A DNA stretch of 9,234 bases, from positions 1 to 9,234 of the forward strand of contig CAIVAX010000380.1 of NCBI GenBank assembly GCA_903903935.1, in the 5' to 3' direction. Positions 1 through 6,336 of the stretch are shown in pieces. The notes beneath the pieces were generated by a model that had not been told where the DNA came from, did no database searches, and saw only the letters and a program-made list of their open reading frames with translations. The stretch comes from an uncultured Hyphomicrobiales bacterium. Its GTDB lineage: Bacteria; Pseudomonadota; Alphaproteobacteria; Rhizobiales; Beijerinckiaceae. The translations under genes and the position numbers were made by a program. Within the stretch, counting starts at the first letter, position 1. Each line of letters opens with the position of its first letter.

Positions 1-603
1 AATACAGGCGGCATGGGTGCTTACTCCCCGGCGCCCGTCGTCACCCCGCAGATTGAAGCGCGCGTGATGCAGGAGATTATCCTGCCCACTTTGCGTGGCA
101 TGAAGGCGCGCGGAACACCTTTCAAGGGCGTGTTATTTGCAGGCCTGATGATTGGCCCCAAAGGGCCGCAATTGATCGAATTCAACGCTCGTTTTGGCGA
201 TCCTGAAACACAAGTCATGTTGCCGCGTCTGGCGGAAGATTTGCTCGATCTCTTGCTGGCCTCTGCCAAAGGGCATTTGCCCGATCGCCCCGTGCGTTTG
301 TCCGATCAATGCGCTTTGACCATTGTCTATGCGGCCAAGGGCTATCCCGATGCGCCCGAGCGTGGCTCCGTGATTGGCAATCTGGACGCCGCCACGCATA
401 TGCCGGATGTGATTGTCACCCATGCTGGGACAAAGGCCAATGGCCTCACCCTTCTGGCCAATGGTGGGCGCGTGCTCAATATCACAGGTCTGGGGCGTGA
501 TGTGGCGCAAGCGCGTGAGCGGGCTTATGCGGCGATTGAAAAAATCAATTGGCCAGGTGGCTTTTATCGCCGCGATATTGGCTGGCGCGCTTTGGCCAGA
601 TAA
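1..603 (+). CDS. purD: Phosphoribosylamine-glycine ligase, C-terminal part (5' truncated by window)
   Basis: This is GAR synthetase, which joins glycine to 5-phosphoribosylamine using ATP in the second step of de novo purine synthesis in the cytosol. The reading frame is open from base 1, so the gene begins upstream, and 200 residues are visible before TAA. The visible part covers the second half of the ATP-grasp domain and the C-terminal domain. The fragment opens with NTGGMGAYSPAPV, a hallmark of the family. Residues 60-70 give EFNARFGDPET, containing the GARS signature and the Glu/Asn pair that binds Mg-ATP. The end, with GLGRDVAQARERAY and WPGGFYRRDIGWRAL, matches the usual PurD C-terminus, so the 3' end is intact. 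The next gene is 56 bp away on the same strand with its own ribosome site. Identification is firm; only the missing N-terminus limits it. Confidence 0.97.
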   Translation, partial: NTGGMGAYSPAPVVTPQIEARVMQEIILPTLRGMKARGTPFKGVLFAGLMIGPKGPQLIEFNARFGDPETQVMLPRLAEDLLDLLLASAKGHLPDRPVRLSDQCALTIVYAAKGYPDAPERGSVIGNLDAATHMPDVIVTHAGTKANGLTLLANGGRVLNITGLGRDVAQARERAYAAIEKINWPGGFYRRDIGWRALAR

Positions 604-606
604 AGC

Positions 607-648
607 CAAGTGATTTTGATTTCAATTCAAGTGACTTTGATTTCAACT
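607..648. repeat. 21-bp tandem direct repeat, two copies
   Basis: Two head-to-tail 21-bp units lie at 607-627 and 628-648. They match at 19 of 21 positions, and both differences are T/C transitions. Each unit reads CAAGTGA then a T-rich core ending TTTCAA. The pair fills nearly all of the spacer between the purD stop and the Shine-Dalgarno of the acetyltransferase gene. It could be a simple slippage duplication or a paired protein-binding site, two helical turns apart. Nothing in the sequence decides between these. Confidence 0.85.
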
Positions 649-659
649 GAGGTGTGACC

Positions 660-1121
660 ATGGCTCAATTGCATATTCGTCTTGCCACACATGAGGATCT
701 GCCGATTCTGATTGCCATGTTGGCGGATGATTTTCTGGGCAAGGAACGCGGCGATCACATCTCACAAGATCTTGCGCACAGCTATGATGAAGCCTTTGCC
801 GCAATCGAGGCCAATCCCCATCAATCCTTGCTTGTTGCAGAACGCGAGGGGCAGGTCATCGGCTGTTATGAGCTCACGCTCATCCCCGGCCTGTCCTATC
901 AAGGCGCGTGGAAGGCGATCATTGAAGGCGTGCGCATTGCTTCGCCCTGGCGTGGTCAGGGCTATGGGCATCAGCTCTTGTCGCATGCCATCAGCTTGGC
1001 GCGTTCTAAGGGGGCGCGGACTTTGGAATTGACCACCAATAAGCAACGTAAAGATGCCCAGCGCTTTTATGATCAATTGGGCTTCAAAAATTCACATGAA
1101 GGCTACAAGCTCGACTTGTGA
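660..1121 (+). CDS. GNAT family N-acetyltransferase
   Basis: This is a single-domain, 153-residue acetyltransferase of the Gcn5-related (GNAT) fold, the usual length for the family. It would transfer acetyl from acetyl-CoA to an amine; the substrate cannot be read from sequence. The acetyl-CoA pyrophosphate loop is visible as RGQGYGH at residues 98-104, after the beta-4 segment around EGVRIA. The typical C-terminal FYDQLGF element (residues 137-143) precedes the last strand. The ATG at 660 is chosen because GAGG at 649-652 sits 7 bases before it. An in-frame GTG at 654 would overlap that site. The gene lies 56 bp after purD and converges on tadA with only 15 bp between the stop codons. No membrane or signal segment is seen. 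The family call is secure and the specific function unknown. Confidence 0.92.
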   Translation: MAQLHIRLATHEDLPILIAMLADDFLGKERGDHISQDLAHSYDEAFAAIEANPHQSLLVAEREGQVIGCYELTLIPGLSYQGAWKAIIEGVRIASPWRGQGYGHQLLSHAISLARSKGARTLELTTNKQRKDAQRFYDQLGFKNSHEGYKLDL

Positions 1122-1136
1122 TGAGTCCCAGTCATT

Positions 1137-1619
1137 CTAGCTGCGTCTTGCTTTGAAAAAATCGCGCAGCAATTCTGCCGATTGGCTTTCTCTGATCCCG
1201 CCATAGACCTCAGGCACATGATGGCAGGTGGGGTGACTGAAGATGCGTGCGCCATGATCAATCGCGCCGCCCTTCAAATCCGGCGCGGCATAATAGACGC
1301 GGCGCAGACGCGCCAGCGAGATCGCGCCCGCACACATAGCGCAGGGCTCAAGCGTCACATAAAGATCGCAGCCAATCAGCCGCTCTGAGCCCAAGGTCTG
1401 CGCAGCGGCGCGAATGGCCAGCATTTCAGCATGGGCCGAGGGATCGCGCGCAGCGATGATGCGATTGCCCGCACGCGCCACAATCTTGCCCTCAGAGACA
1501 ATACAGGCTCCCACTGGCACTTCGCCCCTGTGGGCGGCGTCCTTGGCCTCGTCAAAGGCAATATCCCAAGGATCTTGAGTGAGAGGATCTTGAGTGAGAG
1601 GGTCTGGAACGCTTTGCAT
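1137..1619 (-). CDS. tadA: tRNA(Arg) adenosine-34 deaminase TadA
   Basis: TadA deaminates A34 to inosine in the anticodon of tRNA-Arg(ACG), which lets one tRNA read several CGN codons; it is normally essential. The zinc deaminase motifs are complete: HAE (His63, catalytic Glu65) and PCAMC (Cys93, Cys96). GEVPVGA at residues 33-39 opens the core, and the C-terminus ending in RDFFKARRS is typical of tRNA-acting members, in contrast to guanine or cytosine deaminases. The start at 1619 (160 residues) is preferred. GAGGG lies 10 bases upstream, and the 23 extra codons back to an ATG at 1688 have weak GC at third positions and no clear ribosome site. The longer form, to 1688 (183 residues), remains possible. 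Residues 8-17 are a duplicated LTQDP. The gene is divergent from the pseudouridine synthase gene and convergent with the acetyltransferase gene. Confidence 0.95.
   Translation of the reverse strand: MQSVPDPLTQDPLTQDPWDIAFDEAKDAAHRGEVPVGACIVSEGKIVARAGNRIIAARDPSAHAEMLAIRAAAQTLGSERLIGCDLYVTLEPCAMCAGAISLARLRRVYYAAPDLKGGAIDHGARIFSHPTCHHVPEVYGGIRESQSAELLRDFFKARRS
1569..1598. repeat. Exact 15-bp tandem repeat inside tadA
   Basis: Two identical 15-bp units (1569-1583 and 1584-1598) encode a duplicated pentapeptide, LTQDP, near the TadA N-terminus, ahead of the deaminase fold. A partial third unit follows at 1599-1605. The unit length is a multiple of three, so the frame is kept. Perfect identity suggests a recent duplication. 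Confidence 0.9.
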
Positions 1620-1749
1620 CTGAGATTTACCCTCGCGGGAGACAGGATTTGAGGCGATTTGGTCGTTTTGATGAAAATTCTGGCTCATTTAGTCCCGTCT
1701 CGCTTCGCCTGCCATGGTGCGGCCTCAATGTCTCTGCTATCAGATCGGC

Positions 1750-3681
1750 ATGACGCGTGACACAGACAATCGTTCCAAACCACCCCGCAGACCCAGCTTC
1801 AAATCTGGATCAAAACCAGACTCACGACCAGAGCGCGGATTCGCAGGTCGGGACGAGCGGCCCAAAACCTCTTCCTCGGGTAAAAGCTCGTTCTCAGGAA
1901 AACCGGGCAAGCCTTTTGCTGCCAAGGGCGATCAACGCGCTGAGCAAAAGCCTTGGGCCAAAGAAAAAACTTGGGCCAAAGATAAATCTGCCTCCCGTCC
2001 CGCCAAACGGGCGCCGCGGCCAGAGCAGGCCGAGACGGCTTCGGCACATGCCGTCGATGGGGCACAGCGCATTGCCAAAGTCATGGCCCGTGCGGGCCTG
2101 TGCTCGCGGCGCGATGCCGAGCAATGGATTGAGGCTGGCCGTGTGGTCGTCAATGGAACTGTGCTCACCAGCCCCGCTTTCAATGTGAAGCCGGAGGATA
2201 AGGTCGTCGTGGATGGTCGCCGCTTGGCTGAGCCCGAGCGCACGCGCTTGTTTCTATTTCACAAGCCGCGCGGCTATGTGACCACGGATCGAGATCCTGA
2301 AGGGCGGCCGACGATTTTTGAAGCCATGCCCGATGGTCTGCCGCGCGTGGTGACGATTGGCCGATTGGATATTAACACCGAAGGGCTATTGCTGCTCACC
2401 AATGATGGCGGCTTGGCGCGTATGTTGGAATTGCCCGCCACCGGATGGCTGCGCCGCTATCGCGTGCGCGCCAAGGGCAAAACCGATCAAGCGCAGCTTG
2501 ATGCTTTGCGTCAGGGTGTCACCATAGAGGGCATTGTTTATGCCGGTATTGAGGCCAAGCTCGATCGCGAGCAGGGCGCCAATGTCTGGCTTACAATGGG
2601 CCTGCGTGAGGGCAAGAATCGCGAGATCAAGCGCGTGCTTGAACATATGGGTCTTGAGGTGAATCGCCTTATTCGTCTCTCCTTCGGGCCGTTCCAATTG
2701 GGCGAAATTGCCGAGGGCGAAGTCGAGGAAGTGCCCACCCGTATTCTCAAAGATCAATTGGGCCCGGCTTTGGCTGCCGAAGCTGGCGTTGATTTTGATG
2801 GTCCTGCCGATCAGATCGAAAAAGCTGACGAAGAGCACAGCGAGCGCATTCAAAAAGAGCGCCGTGATCGCAATCGCGATCGTAAAATTGAACGCGCACC
2901 CAAGCCCGATCTGGAAGAGCCGCCGCGCCCGCGTGTGGATCGCCCCAAGCCGGGACAACGCAAGCATGTGTCCGTGCTGCGAGCTGAGCGAGAAGAAGGT
3001 GCACAGCAGCGCCGCCGCGTTGAAACAACACAGACGCAAGATCGCAAAGGCCGCTCTGTTCGTATTGAGCGCCTCGCCTCTGTGTCGGATAAGCCCGAAA
3101 AACAAACACGCAATGGCCGCCGCTTTGCCCGTCAACGCGAAGAAGGCGAAGAGTCACACTTCAAGAGCCGTGGCAGCCGCCGTACCTCCTCTGGGCGCGA
3201 GGATGTTGCCCCGCGCAAAGAGCGCGGAGTGCGTGAATCTTCCATTAATGAGCGCGGAGCGCGTGGATCTTCCATTAATGAGCGCGGAGCGCGGGGAGCT
3301 TCCTTTAAAGGCTCTTCCTTCAAAACAGAGAGATCAGATTCGTCCGCAGAGCGTTCGCCGCGCAGTCCTCAAAGAGCACCGCGCAATGAGCGTTCGTTTG
3401 ATGGTGAGAGACCCAATCGCTCCCGCTCCAATGATTTTGACCAGCGCGGAAAATTCAAGACAGGCGAGGGCAGAAGCTCCACTGGCCGAACTGGCCCAAA
3501 TAGAGACGGCCCAAATAGAGGTGGATCTGGCAGAAGCGGCTCTTTCAAAAGCGGCTCGGATCAAGGCGGCTTTGACAAGCGTGGCAAAGGACCGCGCTCC
3601 ACAGGTCGCCCTGCTACTGGTCGCTCGCCGACTGGCCGCACGCCCAGGGGTCGCACTCCCACTAGTCGCACGCCTCGTTAA
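1750..3681 (+). CDS. rluB: RsuA/RluB-family pseudouridine synthase with long disordered C-terminal tail
   Basis: The core converts a specific uridine of ribosomal RNA to pseudouridine, by family most likely the 23S site modified by RluB. Numbered from the ATG at 1750 (643 residues), the order is: a disordered basic head (1-104); an S4 RNA-binding domain (about 105-155, RIAKVMARAGLCSRRDAEQW); the catalytic domain (about 165-335) with GRLDINTEGLLLLTND, catalytic Asp207; and a roughly 310-residue tail rich in Arg, Lys, Glu, then Gly, Ser and Thr. E. coli RluB is under 300 residues, so this is more than double. The tail contains decapeptide and pentapeptide repeats listed separately. An in-frame ATG at 1714 would add 12 residues of unlike composition including two cysteines; neither start has a clear Shine-Dalgarno. 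rsmD follows after 16 bp, indicating an operon. RluB rather than RsuA, RluE or RluF is an inference; the family is certain. Confidence 0.94.
   Translation: MTRDTDNRSKPPRRPSFKSGSKPDSRPERGFAGRDERPKTSSSGKSSFSGKPGKPFAAKGDQRAEQKPWAKEKTWAKDKSASRPAKRAPRPEQAETASAHAVDGAQRIAKVMARAGLCSRRDAEQWIEAGRVVVNGTVLTSPAFNVKPEDKVVVDGRRLAEPERTRLFLFHKPRGYVTTDRDPEGRPTIFEAMPDGLPRVVTIGRLDINTEGLLLLTNDGGLARMLELPATGWLRRYRVRAKGKTDQAQLDALRQGVTIEGIVYAGIEAKLDREQGANVWLTMGLREGKNREIKRVLEHMGLEVNRLIRLSFGPFQLGEIAEGEVEEVPTRILKDQLGPALAAEAGVDFDGPADQIEKADEEHSERIQKERRDRNRDRKIERAPKPDLEEPPRPRVDRPKPGQRKHVSVLRAEREEGAQQRRRVETTQTQDRKGRSVRIERLASVSDKPEKQTRNGRRFARQREEGEESHFKSRGSRRTSSGREDVAPRKERGVRESSINERGARGSSINERGARGASFKGSSFKTERSDSSAERSPRSPQRAPRNERSFDGERPNRSRSNDFDQRGKFKTGEGRSSTGRTGPNRDGPNRGGSGRSGSFKSGSDQGGFDKRGKGPRSTGRPATGRSPTGRTPRGRTPTSRTPR
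1951..1986. repeat. 18-bp tandem repeat, two copies, in the pseudouridine synthase head
   Basis: Units at 1951-1968 and 1969-1986 encode PWAKEK and TWAKDK. They share an identical 13-base core starting CTTGGGCC. This is an in-frame duplication within the low-complexity basic N-terminal segment, outside the S4 and catalytic domains. Confidence 0.8.
3220..3309. repeat. 30-bp tandem repeat, three copies, in the pseudouridine synthase tail
   Basis: Three head-to-tail 30-bp units (3220-3249, 3250-3279, 3280-3309) encode the decapeptides ERGVRESSIN, ERGARGSSIN and ERGARGASFK (residues 491-520). The first two units are nearly identical at the DNA level and the third is diverged at its 3' end, where a related GSSFK follows. 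The period is a multiple of three, so copy number could change without breaking the frame. Confidence 0.9.
3493..3522. repeat. 15-bp tandem repeat, two copies, in the pseudouridine synthase tail
   Basis: Units at 3493-3507 and 3508-3522 share a 13-base identical core beginning GGCCCAAAT and encode GPNRD and GPNRG. Part of the Arg/Gly-rich tail. Confidence 0.8.
3601..3675. repeat. 15-bp degenerate repeat, five copies, at the C-terminus of the pseudouridine synthase
   Basis: Five consecutive 15-bp units encode TGRPA, TGRSP, TGRTP, RGRTP and TSRTP (residues 618-642), followed by one Arg and the stop. The units differ mainly at third codon positions, so the peptide is better kept than the DNA. 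This suggests an older array than the perfect repeat in tadA. The product is a strongly basic, proline- and threonine-rich end likely to contact RNA. Confidence 0.85.
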
Positions 3682-3697
3682 GCAATAAGGATGCACC

Positions 3698-4252
3698 ATG
3701 CGGATCATTGGTGGACGCCTGAAAGGGCGGCAACTCAAAGGCCCGTCCAGCATGACTGTGCGCCCGACATCGGACCGCCTGCGCGAAACCATCTTTAATG
3801 TTCTCGCTCATGCCTATGATGCGCCAGTGGACAGCGCGCGCGTGATTGATCTCTTCGCCGGCACAGGTGCTCTGGGGCTTGAGGCTTTGTCACGCGGTGC
3901 GACTTTTACACTCTTTGTCGATGACTCTTCTGAAGGCCGCGCTTTGCTGCGCGCCAATGTGGAGGCCTTGGGTCTAGGTGGCGAAAGCAAAATCTTTCGG
4001 CGCGATGCCACACGCTTGGGACCCATGCCGCCGCAACAGCCCTTCACTCTGGCCTTTCTTGATCCGCCCTATGAAAAAGATCTCGTGCCTCGCGCCATGG
4101 CCTCTTTGCGCGAAGGCGACTGGCTGGCTTTAGGCGCTTTATGCGTGGTGGAAGAAAGCAGCGCTGTCGAGATTGCGCCCATGGCGGGCTTTACCCATCT
4201 TGAAACCCGCACTTATGGCGAGACCCAGATTCAATTCTGGCAAAAAGATTGA
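3698..4252 (+). CDS. rsmD: 16S rRNA (guanine(966)-N(2))-methyltransferase RsmD
   Basis: RsmD uses S-adenosylmethionine to methylate N2 of G966 in helix 31 of 16S rRNA, near the decoding site. The 184-residue length is normal. The N-terminus MRIIGGRLKGRQL and RPTSDRLRETIFNVL are characteristic. The SAM-binding motif I is DLFAGTGALGLEAL (residues 51-64), and the catalytic N-methyltransferase motif is DPPY at 122-125. AAGGA at 3687-3691 sits 6 bases before the ATG, a good ribosome site. The 16-bp gap after the pseudouridine synthase gene points to co-transcription, so two rRNA modification enzymes share an operon. The gene converges on mutL with 27 bp between stops and no obvious terminator hairpin there. 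Confidence 0.96.
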   Translation: MRIIGGRLKGRQLKGPSSMTVRPTSDRLRETIFNVLAHAYDAPVDSARVIDLFAGTGALGLEALSRGATFTLFVDDSSEGRALLRANVEALGLGGESKIFRRDATRLGPMPPQQPFTLAFLDPPYEKDLVPRAMASLREGDWLALGALCVVEESSAVEIAPMAGFTHLETRTYGETQIQFWQKD

Positions 4253-4279
4253 GGCATTCAAACGCGTGCCTTCGATCAA

Positions 4280-6133
4280 TTATTTGCGGCCAAACAGACG
4301 TTCAAGATCGCTGAGTTTGAGTTCAACATAAGTCGGGCGGCCATGATTGCATTGGCCAGAGCCAGGGGTTGCCTCCATCTCGCGCAATAAAGCATTCATC
4401 TCGTCGCCTGTTAACCGCCGTCCGGCGCGCACGGAATGATGACAGGCCATAGTGGCCAGCACATGATCTAATCTGCGCTCAAGCGGTGTTGTCGAGCCAT
4501 CTTCCGTCAACGTATCGACGACATCTTTGATCAGACTTGTAAGATCCCCATCTTTCAACAGAGCAGGGGCCTCAGTCACCGCTATGGCGCCTGGCCCAAA
4601 GGATTCAACTTTGAGACCCAATTCATCCAGCTGCGCGGCATGATCCAATAAGCGCTGGGCATCATGCGCTTCAAGCTCAACGATACAGGGAATGAGCAGA
4701 ATTTGCCGGTCAATGCCCTTCATCGCCCGCTCGCGTTTCATGCGTTCATAGACCAAGCGCTCATGGGCGGCATGTTGATCAACAACAATAATGCCCTGCC
4801 GCGTTTGCGCGATGATATAAGTGTCGTGAATTTGTGCCCGCGCGGCGCCCAAAGGCGCATCAAGATCTTGCGGGGCAGGGCTTTGCTCATGCGAGCGCGC
4901 ATCAGCAGAGGGGTGTAAATCCTGCCCGAAGATGTGCTGATCTTGTTCCGCAAAACCGGGCCGGGCAAATTCTTGAGCAAGAGGCGCTGAGGGTGAAGTC
5001 CGCCAATCCCAATTGGCATTCAAATTGGCTCTTGCATCCGAACGAGGAAAGAATGCGCTGTCATTCAGCACTCTGCTGAGACCGCGAGGTTGAAAGCTCG
5101 CCAAAGTGCGCGCCCCACCCAGACTTGAGGCGCGGTGCATCGCCTCACTCAAGGCTTGTCGCAAAGCGCCTATGATCAATCCGCGCACAAGGCCGGGATC
5201 GCGAAAGCGAACTTCAGCTTTGGCGGGGTGCACATTGACATCAACAAATCTTGGATCGCAGGTGATGAACAAAGCAAGGGCAGGATGGCGATCCGAGGGC
5301 ATATAATCCATATAAGCGCCGCGCACCGCCCCATGCAGCACTTTATCGCGCACGGGTCGTCCGTTCACATATAAATATTGCGCGCTGCTATTGGCTTTAT
5401 GAAAAGTTGGCAATCCGGCAAAACCTCTGAGCTGCAGACCTTCGCGCTCTGCATTCACAGCCACAGCATTGTCGCGAAACTCTGAGCCGAGCACTTGCGC
5501 CAATCTGGCCAACCAGCCATCTTTCCCTACCGGACAGGTGGCATAGTCTAGCCCTGCAATATGATCACCGCTCAGGCTAAAGCGCACCTGCGGATGCGCC
5601 ATGGCCAAACGCTTGATCACATCAACCACGGCTTGCGCTTCTGCGCGATCTGTTTTGAGAAATTTTAAACGCGCCGGTGTGGCCGCGAATAAATCCCGCG
5701 CCTCAATGCGTGTGCCCTTCGCATGTGAAGTTGGGGCAACCTTGGATTTATGTCCCTGCTCAACACGAATGACATGCGCCTGCGCGCCATCGCGCGTCCG
5801 GCTATGAATTTCGAGTGAGGAGACAGAGGCAATCGAGGGCAGTGCTTCGCCGCGAAAACCCAATGTGGCAATCGTTTCCAAATTGCCATCGCTCAGCTTG
5901 GATGTCGCATGCCGATCGACGCAGAGTTCAAGATCTTCTGCATCCATGCCAATGCCATCATCGCTGATGCGGATTAAGCGACGCCCGCCAGATTCAATGA
6001 CAATGTCAATGCGGCTCGCCTCTGCATCCAGCGCATTTTCGACAAGCTCTTTGACTGCTGAGGCCGGTCGTTCAACGACTTCGCCAGCAGCAATGCGATC
6101 AACAAGGATGGAATCGAGACGACGAATGGGCAT
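4280..6133 (-). CDS. mutL: DNA mismatch repair protein MutL with endonuclease motif
   Basis: MutL links mismatch recognition by MutS to strand removal. The product has 617 residues, a normal length. The N-terminal GHKL ATPase (about 1-330) shows the Mg-binding ENALDA (32-37), DDGIGM (58-63), RHATSKL (74-80) and GFRGEAL (92-98). A linker of about 100 polar residues (330-430) follows, then the C-terminal dimerisation domain. The latter contains DQHAAHERLVYE at 452-463, which fits the metal-dependent nicking motif DQHA-x2-E-x4-E. It also has ACHHSVR (563-569) and CNHGRP (595-600), matching the other conserved metal-site blocks of endonuclease-type MutL. By family knowledge such proteins work without MutH, in contrast to E. 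coli MutL. The ATG at 6133 gives the standard start, MPIRRLDSILVDRIAAGEVVERPASAVKELVENA; its ribosome site is weak. The gene is transcribed away from the lipoprotein gene. Confidence 0.97.
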   Translation of the reverse strand: MPIRRLDSILVDRIAAGEVVERPASAVKELVENALDAEASRIDIVIESGGRRLIRISDDGIGMDAEDLELCVDRHATSKLSDGNLETIATLGFRGEALPSIASVSSLEIHSRTRDGAQAHVIRVEQGHKSKVAPTSHAKGTRIEARDLFAATPARLKFLKTDRAEAQAVVDVIKRLAMAHPQVRFSLSGDHIAGLDYATCPVGKDGWLARLAQVLGSEFRDNAVAVNAEREGLQLRGFAGLPTFHKANSSAQYLYVNGRPVRDKVLHGAVRGAYMDYMPSDRHPALALFITCDPRFVDVNVHPAKAEVRFRDPGLVRGLIIGALRQALSEAMHRASSLGGARTLASFQPRGLSRVLNDSAFFPRSDARANLNANWDWRTSPSAPLAQEFARPGFAEQDQHIFGQDLHPSADARSHEQSPAPQDLDAPLGAARAQIHDTYIIAQTRQGIIVVDQHAAHERLVYERMKRERAMKGIDRQILLIPCIVELEAHDAQRLLDHAAQLDELGLKVESFGPGAIAVTEAPALLKDGDLTSLIKDVVDTLTEDGSTTPLERRLDHVLATMACHHSVRAGRRLTGDEMNALLREMEATPGSGQCNHGRPTYVELKLSDLERLFGRK

Positions 6134-6164
6134 GTTCGAATCGTGCTAAATCATGGTAACAGCT

Positions 6165-6182
6165 GTGCTTATCATAGAGCAC
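6165..6182. promoter_or_regulatory. Possible mutL -10 box inside a small palindrome
   Basis: On the minus strand TATGAT (plus-strand 6171-6176) matches five of six bases of the sigma-70 -10 consensus. It lies about 38 bases upstream of the mutL ATG. It sits in the 8-base centre of an inverted repeat, GTGCT at 6165-6169 and AGCAC at 6178-6182. No good -35 box is found 16-18 bases upstream, so this is a tentative promoter or operator only. The rest of the 203-bp spacer 6134-6336 is AT-rich around 6195-6215 and holds no gene that I can support. Confidence 0.3.
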
Positions 6183-6283
6183 GAGGACGGGTCTGAATTA
6201 AAAAATTTCTCCCTTGATCACTGAAATCCAACATCATTTTGCGTTTTTGCGCTGCAGCTATGCGTGCCGAGGCGCTTTGGGGT

Positions 6284-6312
6284 TTGACCTTGGCCGCAGA
6301 GCTGGCTAGGAG
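6284..6312 (+). promoter_or_regulatory. Candidate sigma-70 promoter for the M15-like lipoprotein gene
   Basis: TTGACC at 6284-6289 matches five of six -35 bases. After a 17-bp spacer comes TAGGAG (6307-6312), which keeps only three of six -10 bases. Transcription would start near 6319, leaving a leader of about 18 bases with GGAA at 6327-6330 before the ATG at 6337. The -35 and spacing are good and the -10 poor, so this is only a candidate. Confidence 0.35.
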
Positions 6313-6336
6313 TCCGGCGTCTCATTGGAATAAATA

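Noticed and set aside
133..609. 158-codon minus-strand open frame opposite purD
   Set aside because: Antisense to a well-conserved PurD C-terminus; no motif or ribosome site.
654..659. GTG start for the acetyltransferase gene at 654
   Set aside because: It would sit almost on top of the GAGG ribosome site at 649-652; the ATG at 660 has proper spacing.
2386..3135. 249-codon open frame on the minus strand opposite the pseudouridine synthase gene, with hydrophobic stretches
   Set aside because: It lies entirely antisense to a confidently identified gene, has no ribosome site or recognisable domain, and arises from codon bias of the repetitive tail.
3220..3309. CRISPR-like array
   Set aside because: The 30-bp units are contiguous with no spacers, are in frame and encode decapeptide repeats inside a protein tail.
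2708..3688. 326-codon open frame on the plus strand, shifted by one base within the pseudouridine synthase gene
   Set aside because: It mirrors the repeats of the true frame (repeated SAERVDLPLM units), starts inside the catalytic domain coding region and shows no domain. It is a shadow of low-complexity coding DNA.
3334..3792. 152-codon minus-strand open frame spanning the end of rluB and the start of rsmD
   Set aside because: It crosses two real genes, and its composition (Arg, Ala, Ser, Thr repeats) is the complement of the tail repeats.
4253..4279. Terminator between rsmD and mutL
   Set aside because: The 27-bp gap has no stable hairpin or T-run that I can support.
6137..6315. GANTC (CcrM methylation) sites at 6137-6141 and 6311-6315 near the mutL start and the lipoprotein promoter
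   Set aside because: Several GANTC sites occur elsewhere in the window, including inside genes, so placement near these starts is not evidence of cell-cycle control.
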